The notes beneath the pieces were generated by a model that saw only the letters and a list, made by a program, of their open reading frames with translations, did no database searches and was not told where the DNA came from. A stretch of DNA of 64,000 nt, from positions 19,667,911 to 19,731,910 of the forward strand of contig OV121085.1 of NCBI GenBank assembly GCA_921293015.1, in the 5' to 3' direction. The stretch's first letter is position 1. Each line of letters opens with the position of its first letter. Origin of the DNA: Phorcus lineatus. Lineage: Eukaryota > Mollusca > Gastropoda > Trochida > Trochidae. This document shows, in pieces, positions 48,875 through 60,920 of the stretch. The position numbers and the translations under genes were made by a program.

Positions 48875-50706
48875 TTTCCTTTGGAAATTATTGCTGTATT
48901 TTCTTCTTCAATTGCTATCTCTTATCAGTTTTTTCTTAAGTGTTTAGCAATAACTTCAAGAAGTTCAGTGTTCATGATAATATATCAATCAAAGTTCAAG
49001 GATTTCTGTTTCATTAAAAGGATATTCTGTTGATTTAATTCTAGTTTTAAAAATGAAACATTTAGCAACGACGTTTCAGATTTCAATTTCTGAACTTTTG
49101 GCCTTCCTTATTTCTTTTTATTTCTTCTTATTCTTTGGTTACCATTGTATTTAAATTTTCTAATTAACTGCCTTTATAATTCATAACTGTTTTTTTATAA
49201 TCGTAATAGATAAGGTTGACCAAATGCTAATACATATTTGTTTACAATATGGCACTTTGAGTCTTTGGTACTTACTTATCTTTAATTTAAAATTTCTTCT
49301 TCAGATATCATTATTTCTATATAGTATACATATTTTTTGTTGTTAAAATTGTCTTACACTTACTCTCTTATTCTCTTATTTCAACAAATTCAAAATTTGA
49401 TGTCAGGTAAGAGATTGACAATCATCATCTGTAAAATATATATCTGGACAACAACAACAATCAAGATCATCATGGACACCCACAAGCACTACTAATCACC
49501 ATTTCAGACAGTCTGGGAATCGGAATTGGTTTCAGACAAGATTGTTCTTTGACTCCATGACATTTGTCAGAGTACCAAAGAAAAAGTTCATATAGATATT
49601 CAATCTGTTGCCTAAGGTCCCTGTGCACAACTCACCTGAGCACAAAGCTGCATCTTTCACTTGCCCTAAGGTAACTTTAGTATCTATAGGTTACCCTAGA
49701 ATTTTGTGCAACAGGACAAACAGGAATCTTATCTTATGTCTAGCTTGCCCAGTATAAGAGATAAGTGTTACCTTTTTTAATTTCTAATTCTAAAATGATG
49801 ACATTTCAAGAAAATGTTAAATTCCATTATGAAAGATATTAGAATAGAACATAGAATAAACAATGATGAGGAGTAAAAGACACTGACTCAAATCAATTTC
49901 GACCAATTAGAGGCTATATCCTATGAAGGACAAGCCAATCAGGAGACAATACCGGTATTAGATGCTGGTCTCAGACAGGGATATGTGCTGACTCCCTGAC
50001 ATTTGTCAATGTAATCTGACCCATGTGACTCCTGTCTTGCAGGACACACCCACAAGAATTACACCCATCAGGGTCTTTGGTATTAACTAATTGGTTAAAT
50101 CTGAATGAATCTTCTGAATTTGTAAGTTTACGGAAGTTATAAACAAAAACATTTTCTTTGGTTATAAAAACCTCTGTTTTTTAAATATCTTTTTTCTATA
50201 TAAAGTAGCTTTCACAGTGTTTTAGTTTCAAACTGTTTCTTATTTCTTTTAAGATCATCTGTAAGTCAAAGGACTACATAACCGACATCATTTTTTAAAC
50301 ATTCTGATCTTTGCATGAGTCCCTTTTTATAGATCATATTTGTTTTAATGGCTGACTCATCATTCATTCAAATCTAGACACATGCACATCGTCATACATC
50401 TATCTTCGTGACTCTAGTGTTTATTTATTAAATGCAAAATTGACTTCAATATCTTTACATAGATTTTATAAAAATATTATGAACTTTGTTAACACAAAGT
50501 TGTTGTTATTCAAGGAGTTCGAAGTTTCACAGTTTATCTTGTACATTACTTATAGACAAAGGACTGCAAACTAAATTAATCAAAAAGATAAATAATAGAA
50601 CTGGTCGATATGAAAAAGATTTCTGAGCAAATTGTTGAAATAGACTTGTTTTCTTAAATCAATATTTCAGCTTACATATACGGTACTATGAAACAGAAAA
50701 CAATTT
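48875..50706. other. Intron or spacer
   Basis: No supported gene. Segments at about 49525-49575 and 49965-50010 share CAGACA...TGACTCC(A/C)TGACATTTGTCA and are about 440 bp apart, an old duplication. A minus-strand donor GTGAGTTG near 49632 has a short open segment before it, not called. Confidence 0.35.
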
Positions 50707-50760
50707 AATTTACTTATATCAAGAAATGTGGTCAATTTACTTATATCAAGAAATGTGGGC
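50707..50760 (+). repeat. 27-bp direct duplication
   Basis: AATTTACTTATATCAAGAAA plus TGTGG occurs at 50707 and again at 50734 with no mismatch over 25 bases. Weaker related motifs surround it (50650-50850). Confidence 0.75.
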
Positions 50761-51873
50761 ATCTAGTATGAAAAGTAAAACAAGACTAACTTGCCTACAT
50801 CAACAGATCTGCATACTTAATGCAAACCGTAAACAGGCCTATTTTCTTAAATGACACTGATTTTTTAGTATCTAGCTGAACTCTCTTCAGCTATCATACT
50901 TCTTTGCCTTTGCTTGATCTGTGATGTGAATCACATGATAATTATACATTTCCTCTGTGACAACCACCCTCAAGGCAGACCTATATGCTTTATCTTTTAT
51001 TCACTTGATTAATCCCAGATGTTTAATAATAACACAGCCAGTCATGCCATAAATTTCTTACGGCATATATCAAAGTCTTCAAAGAAACAATTACAAAATA
51101 ATTTGTTGTATAAATACGAGCTATGCATTTATATATGTGTTTTCATTTGTTCTCCGATATCCAAAATAAATATTGTCATTGCTTGAAAAGAATGATAAAA
51201 CTGTTATCAGAATAATTTACTTTTGTGACTGATCTTGTTATGAATGAGACAACATAATAAAGTTCAAAAGTGATCTTGGAAGGTAATAATATGAGACTAC
51301 TTTACACTATACAAGTTTGTATAAAGAAAACAACTGTAACTGCTTTGATAAACAATAAAGATTGAATTCCCAACTTTCTTATGAATCTGTACAAATAAAA
51401 TTTGGAAATTAATTTTTGTTAAACATGACTTCATTTCTCAATCAAAATAATTCAAATGGCACTATTAACAGTTGTTTTTGTGAAATTAGATTTTTGCAAT
51501 GAGTCACCCTCATTCAAAATTTGATTTCTAAAAGATACATATCATCATATTCTAAAGAAACTTATAATTGGACACTTGAAACTGACATCATGGTAATAAG
51601 TTTTTCTCGATTTATATATATTTAATTTAATAATTTATATACTATTCTAAATTTGATATACCTTTACACATTGGATACACAAACATAAAGCTTGCTAGCA
51701 TGGTCTTTTTTCTATGTCTTTTACAAAATTACATTAGCAAATTACCAATTGTAAAAGATAAATTACAACTAAAATTGAGGTGATTATTGTCTTTAATCAT
51801 TAACCATTCATATTAATTTTTGAGAGTTTTTAGAACTATTTTGACAAGAAATAGCCTTTAATTCAAAAGAATA
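50761..51873. other. Intron or spacer
   Basis: AT-rich. No feature seen. Confidence 0.4.
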
Positions 51874-51877
51874 TTAA

Positions 51878-52287
51878 AGGGGCACAGAGTATCTTTTTGG
51901 GATCAAGTATGTCATACTTCACAAATGGTGCTATAAGATTGAAAAGTAGTGGTTGTTTCTGAAAGATTTACGATCCAAAACTGGACAATGGCACACGCCA
52001 GTGACTCAAACCTAATTTTGAAAATGTACATCCGACAAAACAACAATTTTAGGTTTGTAGTGTTAGGCAACTATTTTGACTAATATGTAAATGGGACAGA
52101 GATTTTCGACTTCTTAACATTCACAGCGTCATTTTTTATTACAATTGAAAACAAGAAAATATAATAATTTTGGCATTTTAGAGATAAAGATGCAACTTAA
52201 AGAAGGCAATTTGAACTTAACTCAGGACATAAGGTATTTTGGCTCTTACTTAAATGACATAAAAAAATTATGAAAAATACTTTCACT
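51878..52287 (+). mobile_element. TTAA-flanked MITE, about 410 bp
   Basis: It starts AGGGGCACAGAGTATC after TTAA (51874-51877). The first about 90 bp are shared with the minus-strand fragment at 731-816, which shows it is a dispersed repeat. The right end is placed at a TTAA (52288-52291) where the inverted sequence AGTGAAAGTATTTTTC resembles the left end loosely (AG.G..CA.AGTAT). The left end is solid; the right end is tentative. There is no transposase frame. It is probably a Kolobok or piggyBac derivative. Confidence 0.5.
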
Positions 52288-52429
52288 TTAAATCTGCCAA
52301 ATGGAGCTGATGTGAGCACTTGAAGCACCAATAATTGTTATCTTTATTGTAAATTGATACATAGAAATGTACCAAGTTGAACTGCTTTGATTAACCCACA
52401 AGCTTCCATGACATTATTAGTGGACTCTT

Positions 52430-52690
52430 TCAGCTTGATTCCAGTAGCGTCAAGCAGTTGCGTTAACTTTCACAATTACGCTAACCTTACTAATTACTAT
52501 CTGACAATTACTGCAGTAATTAGAGGTCTCTTGAGTACAATGTAAACAAATACAGATAACAAACCTTACTGGCTCATTACTGACAAGAGGAGATTTGACT
52601 TCAGGGCTCATGGGTATAGTGAGACATTGGTGTTGAATATCAGGATGAAAGCCGGTTATTCAATTACTGAAGTGATAAACCCATGTCATA
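52430..52690. promoter_or_regulatory. Candidate enhancer-like element rich in homeodomain core sites
   Basis: ATTA/TAAT cores are clustered (CAATTACGC, TACTAATTACTATC, GACAATTACTGC, GTAATTAGAGG, TTCAATTACTG) in a segment of otherwise balanced composition. It includes a perfect 16-bp palindrome AATTACTGCAGTAATT (52506-52521), a plausible paired homeodomain site. There is no open frame. Function is inferred from motif density only. Confidence 0.25.
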
Positions 52691-53364
52691 TTGATCATAA
52701 CAACACCTTTGGGATCATTATATATATCACATACATGTTGTAATAATTTCTGGCTTTAGTTATTTTTATAAGTTATTTTGATCATGAGTTACATAAAACA
52801 AGAAAACAGAAAAAAAAATGATAAAAGAAATCTCATAATTATGTAACAACACATTTTTTTTATTCAATGATGAATTTAGCATCCCCTATGTGTATGGTAT
52901 CACAAGAGGTCCTCAGTTAAAACTGTTAGTAAAAAAAAAACTAATTTGGACAAAAAATCCAAATATTTCAAGACAAATAAACTGATTTATAGCCGATATG
53001 TCTCCAAATTGCAATTACCCACATGTTTATCTTCTTGTTTTATCACTATATGCAGACTATAGACCGGTACATTAGTTTCTTCAGGTTTCTACAGCAATCA
53101 TGACAGAAAATATTGACAAATTTGACAAGGATGAAAAACATCTTTCATTATTCATGGAGCAAGAAGCCATTTTAAACTACTAAACTAGGAAGCTTTGAGA
53201 TAGTTTGTCATAAACAAGAATATATTTCATACGAAAGAAACACAAACAAAAACATATTTTATGTTATCATTTCCTGGATCCTGCCACATAAGTAATCTCT
53301 GATTTGTGAGGATCTCACTTCTGAAAAATTAATTTCTTTTGTTTTCCCTCTTTTGTGGTTTCAG
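52691..53364. other. Intron or spacer
   Basis: AT-rich. An acceptor-like AGTTTCTTCAG at 53084 followed by 32 open codons (VSTAIMTENIDKFDKD...) to TAA at 53181 is an alternative terminal-exon candidate next to the better one at 53365. Confidence 0.35.
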
Positions 53365-53512
53365 ATTTATCAAAGAATCAGTATATACATTTTTAGGTGA
53401 ATTATTTCCTCCACGTAGATACAAAAGTATTCTTTTTTCTAGACCAGCAACTTTATGTAACAGCAATTCTTCTTATCATAAAGAGTTTAAAAGTTTTGAT
53501 GATATTTTGTAG
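53365..53512 (+). CDS. Candidate terminal exon, plus strand
   Basis: It is preceded by a strong acceptor (TTTTCCCTCTTTTGTGGTTTCAG region, 53341-53364). One frame is open for 48 codons to TAG (53510-53512). It encodes FIKESVYTFLGELFPPRRYK followed by a Ser/Asn-rich tail ending SFDDIL. The mix of charged, aromatic and proline residues looks more like protein than most frames here. It needs two bases from an upstream exon. No family is recognised and no upstream exon with that phase has been found. Confidence 0.3.
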
Positions 53513-56500
53513 CATTATTCGTGGTGAATGACCTACCGGTCAGTAAATGAATATTCTGAATTAAAGAAATCTGGTAAAGAGGCACATTCAATTTACATTT
53601 TTTAACAAAACTGTCGATGCAAAGTCAGACAAAATATCAATAGTTTGTCATTAAAATTATCAAACAAAAACATGATTGAATATTGGTGAAATAATATTGA
53701 ACAACCATAAAAATAATCAAAACATCAGAAAACTTTTCTCATATAGATGTAAAGAATAATGACAATTTTGAAAGAATAAATAAATCTAATTATCACTTGT
53801 TTGAAAATAACATTATGATTCAACATCAGAATATGTGTAAAAACATCACCTCTAAAAGAATAATGAGGTTGCGGATCCAGAAAATATTGATAATTCTGAT
53901 TTTGTTATGTTTGCCCTACAATGACTACATCATACTCTTCACATAAACCTATTAGAACACCCATAAAGATAAGTGAATTAAAGGCTAAAATGTTTATAAC
54001 AGCATCTGACTAATCCTTCTCACAATTAAGTGAACTTCTTAACAAAACCATGCTGAAACACACAGGTTATCAACAGTTGATCCCAAACCCCAATATCAAA
54101 AGATAGGAGAATAAATCAAAAGTCATCATTCAAGATTTACCTTGGAATAATCTAAGGGTCATTCTGTTAGCCTGTCTACTACTATTTTAGTATCACGAAA
54201 AGCCCAAACTGAAGGCTTTAGAATCTGGAAATACAATCACATGGGTGCAATCAGAGACAATTTATTTTGATTTAGTGAATAGGATCATCAATCAGACAGC
54301 TGCATTATGGGAAGTGCATACCTCAGAGATTGTACATACACAATAAAACAATTATAGGGGTGCTCACGGAGTAGTGTTTGGTCTTGACACAGTTGACAAT
54401 GCTGTTGGTTTTATTCACCAGACTAAAATTATCTCCTTTCTTCAGGATGTTGCCAGATTGTAATAACATCATTAGCCTTTTATGCCCTTTGAAAGAGGAC
54501 AGCCAAGCGGAAATTGAACACTCAGAAAATGGGGAGTAATTTCTCCTCCGAGTTAATATCTAAATGAATAAGCTGTGAGAGCTCTCCAGAAGCAACAAGA
54601 ACCTGGTGACACACAATGTAAACAGGCCTGTGTAGTTGTAAACCTATAGCCGTGTGTACCATGTCTATAATGTAGGTAAAAGAGCTGGGTAGAGAGAGAA
54701 CCTCTCCATTGTTATTGGTAGTGTCATAGGTCTATTGAGGCTTCATATTATAGCGAGTTCCTCAACCGTTCACAGGTGGATACACTCAGTGTGAATTAAC
54801 TTAAAAAGGAATTCGCATGATGGTGTGATATCATAAAACAAAAGTGAAAATCGGCTGAAATCATAAGTTATCAGTGATCAGTTTCAACATATTGATTCTG
54901 GATTAAAACGATGAGGAACAAATTCTCCAACATAGAATACCCTCTTCTTGCAAATTAGTAAAGACACTCACAAGGGTTAAAATTTTTCCAAAAGTTTACT
55001 TGCCAGAGAGCAGGTGATGTCCTTTAGGACACTTTTTACTTATACCAACAAACTTATTTTGAGTACATCTTCTACTCAATACTATATCTAAACCAAAGAG
55101 CATATCAATAGTTATTGATGGCAACAGGGAAAATGAAACAAGTAGTTTACTTGCCAACATGGAGAGCTTACGGTATTCTAGCGTTTTGCAATCAAAATTT
55201 TTTCAAATTTGTTTGTAAACCCTGACACTGTACTTAAATACCTGTATACACATACATTTCAGATGCAGATTATTATAATTCATGTAAATCAATTCCACAC
55301 CTTAACAATGTATTGATACCCAATTTCTAAACATTAAAAAAAAGTTAAGTCACATAAGATTTATTTGGTTTGCTACTAAAAAGGCTTAGAAATAAATCTT
55401 TTTCATTACATGAAATTCTTCTCAAACCTATTAGGTATACCTTTATTGCTTTGAAAATAAGAACTTAATTCAAATTTCATGTTTGTCTAACCAAAAGAGC
55501 AATTTTCAAAATATACTCAACCATGCAGAAATCTAATAAGACATTTAAATTCAAGATGAAAACAATTAAAATTTATATTCATTTATGCATACCACTTTGT
55601 CATAAGGATTATCATGAGAATATAACAAAGCTGAGTGTCATTTACTTCAAACAGAACACAAAAAACCCTCGTAAAAACCAAGATTAATGACACACCAGTG
55701 TCTCCGTGGGTTGAATGAAATCTCTGAATGAAATTCTGAAGCTACAAGTTTGTTTAGCGTTTGCAGATATCAGCAAGAGTATTTATTCACACCGAAGAAA
55801 AAAAGAGGAGGAATTTTCTATGCAGTGTGATCAAGTCATGGCAACATCGGGCACAGAGCCTGAGAAAATAGACCACTGTCTAAGCAAAGATCTGCCATAG
55901 AGGAAGAAATGGTTGGAATTTAGTCTGAGAACTCTGATCAAAGAAACTGGCATGGACACAATTGATTGCATACTTTGAAACTTTGCACACAATAAATTGC
56001 AATCTAGTTTTTGAAAAAAACATCATTTCAAAAACAACATTGCACAATAAATAACAAATACTGAACAAGCCAAATCTTCATAATGCTTGATTTCATTCAA
56101 CATGTGTCACAATAACCCACTCATAATTATGGTGAAATTTTAAAGAATGATATAGAAATTAATTCACAATTAAAAAATCTATAATTTAAACCTTTCACTG
56201 TTTATATCTCATAACACTTTCACTCCTTTCTCTTTTATTATGATCACAATTTCTTTGACTATTTTTACGTAATAAGTTATTTTGTCAAAATGGAGGAAAA
56301 CCACAGCATACCTACAAAGGGAAAACCACACTGATCTGTAGCCACGTGGGTCATTTAGGGGTGAATGTGTGTGTGAAATCCTGAATGTCCTTGGGAATTT
56401 AAATATAATTCTGTAAACAAACTTTCAAGACGAATGATCTTGTATCTGTGGATTAACAAATTAAACACTCTCCCACAAACATACTGTCCCTAAGCTTGTA

Positions 56501-57037
56501 ATCCTTTGCAAAAAAAAGCTTCTAACAAGTGTTTTCACTGCAGTAGGCTAAAGTTACAACCATGACCACCAAAGCGGAAATTCACAAAAAGGTCATTTTT
56601 CAGTATTTAACCAGACTAACAATGTTGATGCTCACAAATTCCCGACCGATAAAAGAGTTAACTTTATGTGTGTAAGATGATGCTGATAATTCCGAGTTTA
56701 CCGCCACAGGAAGGTATCCATCTCCCTCAGGCTACAAATTAAGCAGTTAGTTACTCGCCCATCAGCGATCTGGTGTCAAGCCAGTTTATTAAACATCTTG
56801 TAGGTAAAAATGTAAGGAATTTATACCTACGCTGCGACAGGAAACGAGTGCAAGTACTCTACAGAAACCCATCAAAATGGTAACTGAAGCAGCTACCTGA
56901 CTCCTGTGACATGAAACATACTCCAACCACCTCCTTCTGTCCCCTTTACACAGATGAGCTACAATTCAACACCATAGACTCTCCTCTTGTTCGATAGTTC
57001 AATAAGGGCAGCATTGAAATAGCTGAATGCCCATTAA
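53513..57037. other. Long intron or spacer with G+C-richer islands
   Basis: No supported gene. Islands of more balanced composition at about 54290-54830 and 56270-57030 contain only short unsupported frames (for example 55715-55900 plus). The island next to 57038 may be part of, or a target preference of, the TTAA element. Confidence 0.35.
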
Positions 57038-57659
57038 ACGCACTAGTGCACACCAATATTTCGTTAACACAACGAATGCACAGATTCCGCATATCTCTCG
57101 ACATTATTCAAGATCCTCACTCAAGTAATCTACCTCGTTAGTTATTTAACGAATATTTACGTATTCAGGTAGTAAAGTTGATTTTTAAAGACCGGAAGTA
57201 TTTAATGTTACGCTACAATAAATCCGCGTGAACTACGATATCGGAAATATTAAGATTTTGCTCATAACCAAAAAAGCGGAAACGGCAGCCGCTTTGGTCA
57301 ATCTAATAGCATTGCTAATGCTGTGTTATTAAATCGGTTTATTTACAACATTGCTTTCATAAAACATAATTTATTCTTTGGTCTCAGTTCAGAGTTTAGG
57401 AAAATTCAATAGCTGCACATAATAATAGTTCAGCTGCGTTTAACTGTCTTTGAGATATCCGTTTTGTGCACAGCTAAACTTAGATTTTGTATATGTCCAA
57501 GCCGACAGCGGCTGTCTAAATTTTTTCATTGTTGACAGCAGGTCAATTGTAAAGAATTTTAAGTATTTCATTGCATCGATAGATAGGTTAAGTGAATGCA
57601 TAAGTTCTCTTAAACCTCAAAATAGCCAATTTAAACCGTAAAATCGTGCACTAGTGCCT
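57038..57659. mobile_element. TTAA-flanked non-autonomous DNA transposon, 622 bp
   Basis: The left end ACGCACTAGTGCAC follows TTAA (57034-57037). The right end, read inverted, is AGGCACTAGTGCAC and abuts TTAA (57660-57663). The core GCACTAGTGC is itself a palindrome. The matching bases outside it (TTAAA on one side, AC on the other) agree only in inverted orientation, which supports true terminal inverted repeats. The interior is CpG-richer than the flanks (GCGGAAACGGCAGCCGC near 57275) and has no transposase. TTAA targets point to Kolobok or piggyBac relatives; this is a different family from 51878-52287. Confidence 0.55.
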
Positions 57660-57663
57660 TTAA

Positions 57664-57952
57664 GCTAATTGATGGTTACATTCAACATCAAATTTTTCCT
57701 TTGAAAGTTTTTTGGGTAATTTTGGTTAGCGTTATCCATGTTTTAGTTCTTTTTGCTGCAAGTCTTAAGACCTGCTGCATGACAACTAGAGTGTATTAAA
57801 AGTTTTGATTTCATCAACATGTAGCAGGACCAGTACAATTCAGAAAATGTGTAAAATTAATGGATGTATCTTAATTTTAAACACTTCTATAGAATTCAAG
57901 TTCAAATAAAATTAAAACAGGAGCCCTCTTGAAAAGTAGCCATATCATTTAC
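57664..57952. other. Spacer
   Basis: No feature seen. Confidence 0.4.
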
Positions 57953-58400
57953 CCTAAAATCCACAACCTCCATTCTTCATTTTCAATATGTTGCCTCCCA
58001 TGAGCTCAAGAAGATGGTAACAATATATTCATCTAGATCTCACAAACCATTTTCCATTTCAACTTTATCTCCTCTGGATCCTTCCTTCCAAGTTGAATAT
58101 GAATATGAAAACTTTAATATTTACTCAAAACCCTCAAACCTTTCTCCTCCATTTTCACTGTGTCCCCTCCGTTGACCCCAAAGTAGAACATAAAAATGGT
58201 CACAATTATATTTTCACCAAACCCAAAAACATTCCTCCATTTTCACTGTCTCCCTTCCTGTGACCCACAAGTTGAACATGAAAATGGTAACCATAATCAA
58301 ATAAAAAAATGCCTGTACTTCATGTCCTCTGTCTCCCTCCCGTCCCCTCTGGTGACCCCAAAGTTGAGCAGAAAGATGGTAACCAGAGTAGCCCCTGAAT
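57953..58400 (+). repeat. Degenerate tandem repeat, about 85-105-bp unit, 4-5 copies
   Basis: The order CTCCATTTTCACTGT, CTCCC(C)T, GTGACCC(C)AAAGTTGA, ACATGAAAATGGTAAC recurs near 57965, 58050, 58150, 58235 and 58330. Spacing varies and divergence is considerable. The purine/pyrimidine strand bias is marked. A 69-codon frame at 58196-58405 spans two units and is not called. Confidence 0.55.
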
Positions 58401-58775
58401 CTTGATCCTCTTCATTTCCTGTCCATACAAATGAAGTGACCCAAACAAGACTTATCAGCCAGCCTGACAAAACGGCTGTATAGCAGCTAGATTACATCCT
58501 CGATATGGGATGTTACATTTAGTTTTCTTTTTGTGTACTGACTGCATTGTGTGAACAAGATGTTTATCATGTGGAAATGTTACCTATACTTCATAAATCA
58601 CATCAAAAATAACTTTGAGACTAACAAAAATACTGCGATGTTCAGAGTCTGAACTATCCAAATGTATTTTAATGACCTTAAAAGTAAACACTCTAATTTT
58701 TCACTGTTAGAAAGAGAGAGAAAAAAAGTTTAATATTTGAGCAACATACTGCATTTTTTTTATATCAAATTTCAG

Positions 58776-58896
58776 GACTTATGCAATCTACAGTACTATG
58801 CTGAAGCTAGAAAGGGGTACAAGTAACATTTTTCAAGGACTACAGCTGTATGACAATCAAATAATTGTATTTGTTTGTGCAGAGTTTTGTTTGTGA
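58776..58896 (+). CDS. Candidate terminal exon, plus strand
   Basis: A strong acceptor (TTTTTTTATATCAAATTTCAG ends at 58775) is followed by a frame open for 39 codons to TGA (58894-58896). It encodes TYAIYSTMLKLERGTSNIFQ followed by a hydrophobic tail ending AEFCL. It needs two bases from an upstream exon, the same entry phase as 53365-53512. A second frame is also open for 16 codons. No domain is recognised; chance remains likely. Confidence 0.22.
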
Positions 58897-60379
58897 AACT
58901 AAGTAAAAGAGATATTTTATGAATCCATGATAGACTCAATGGATCCTACAAACCCAAATCACACAAAAGAAAGGACACCTTAAAAAGTCACTATAAAAAT
59001 TCAGAAGATCTCTAAGATTTGTTTGAACAAGAAATCATTTAAGTTTATGCTTTTTAAAGAGGAATTACACTTTCAGAAGTCAATAATACAACATAATTTC
59101 GAAAAAGCAATCTTTTAACTGTTTCTTCAAACCATTTGTTTTATTTTTGTTTCAGATATATGCTACATGCATCCCTTGCAACAATTAAAAACATTTGGTT
59201 GATATTGTGAATAATTGGGTGCCCAGCCTTTGAACGAATATCTTTGATCTAGCCCAGGTTTACATTTCATGTCAAATCAAGCTGATGGTATTCAAGTGCA
59301 CTAGTGAGTAAGCATTAACAGGATTTGAATTAGACAAACCCTGTGATGAATGGTCCTTTCTCTACCGCTATCAAAGCAAAGTCTTTCTGAACTCCTTGTC
59401 TGAAGACAACAAGAATACAGCACAAAGACAGATTCTTTCAGATAAAAACATGGTTAAAGAAACTGTGTGTAAGATTATCAAAGCTAAGTGCTTTTAAACC
59501 ACAGCTATAAGTTCTTGAAGATTTCTAATCAATCAAGCGTTGAAGTTAAAGACAAATATTACTTCTTCTTTATTGCATGTTTCTGGGCCTTGTCCTTCAT
59601 TAGGTAAATGGTCAGACACAACAGTTCAGACAGGGTTGAACAGTTCCGATACTTCTGTAAATGTCAGACTGACTTCTAATTCAAAGACAAACCCTTTTTA
59701 AAAGCATTTTATCCACAAAATGTCACAAAAGTTCCTAAACAGAGATCCTGGCTCCCATGTCACCGTAACAGCTGCAACAAGATCTGCTGCCGTCTGTGAT
59801 ATGTTTACTGTGCTTCATGCATCATCCCCCGTCTAAGCTTGCCAAGTCCCATGTTCCATGAACTTACAAAATGGAGTTTCAAATACCTTTGGAACTCGGG
59901 TTGATATAGCTTGTGCTTCAGAGTCACCATGAGTGGCAGGTGTCCTGTTGTTATCATCCTTAGCTTTGAACCACTAGTTTCTTGGAAATGAACAGTAAAC
60001 GTTCTTTGTAATAAAGACTTTAGAGTTGAAAGAGTTATGTATTCATTTTGAAAGTATCACAACTCAATTTCATATCATTTAGTGATTATCATTGGACCTG
60101 CAGGTTAAAGGTTAAGGACTGCAAGAGTAGTGCCCAGCTGATGAGAGATATTTATTTTAACCATCTAGGCAATTTGGGACCAATAAGAATAAGGGGACGT
60201 AATTACACAATTTCAGGTGCTCTGAATTCAAAAGGAAACATTACTAATGCCAAGATAAATTCAAAACGAGGCTATCAAATAGTCAATCATTGATCAAAAA
60301 CTAACTTAAAAGGCTAAACAAACCAAAGTCTAAAGGACACAACGAAATTCAAAAGAGGACTTAAATCAAGGTAAGAGAT
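58897..60379. other. Intron or spacer
   Basis: No supported gene. A strong acceptor-like TTATTTTTGTTTCAG at 59156 is followed only by short frames. The 81-codon plus-strand frame at 60048-60293 has no recognised domain. Confidence 0.35.
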
Positions 60380-60920
60380 GTTTTTTGGACATGGGAGGAG
60401 AACTTTCCCAGCCTCTCTGTGGCTCCCATGCTGCCGCTATCCCATATGGCTCCTGTCACATGGACCAATCACTAGCAACATCTGTTAAGGAACGCAGTAA
60501 CCTCACTTCTCGCTGCCTCTCCTGCACGTCTCAAATTGATAGGGGACACTTTTTCCAAAAACTAGTGTCAGTCTCAGCCAATCATGCCGGGGGGGAAAGA
60601 GAAGCAGTGGGAATCAGACGGACATGCTGTAATGTAGTGTTGTCAAGGCACATGTGCAGACATGGAGATGGAAAGGGAAGGATGGGAGGGGAGGGAATAG
60701 GGTAGTGTGGTTTGTAAATGTGCAGTAGAGACCCAGGGATGGCAGGGGCAGGGACAGAGAGAAAGATAACCAGAATAGTCATTTGGGAGAACCAGAATAA
60801 TTGAATGTAGTTTGTACTGTTGACAAGCTGACAAGAAAGGAAAGGGGCAGTGGAAACCTGAATCAGAGTGGTACAGGCGGTGACAGTGAGAGTGAGGCAG
60901 TGGGAATGAGGTCATGCTTG
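60380..60920. other. G+C-rich, purine-biased block
   Basis: From about 60590 to 60910 the plus strand is strongly G/A-rich (GGGAGGGGAGGGAATAGGG near 60685), and the block is the most G+C-rich in the window. Overlapping open frames on both strands (60385-60705 plus, 60582-60915 minus) are compositional by-products; the minus-strand products are Ser/Pro/His-rich low-complexity. It could be a regulatory element or a polypurine structural element. Confidence 0.35.

Noticed and set aside
60385-60915. Frames of 66-106 codons on both strands
   Set aside because: Low-complexity Ser/Pro/His- or Gly/Arg-rich products of a purine-biased block.
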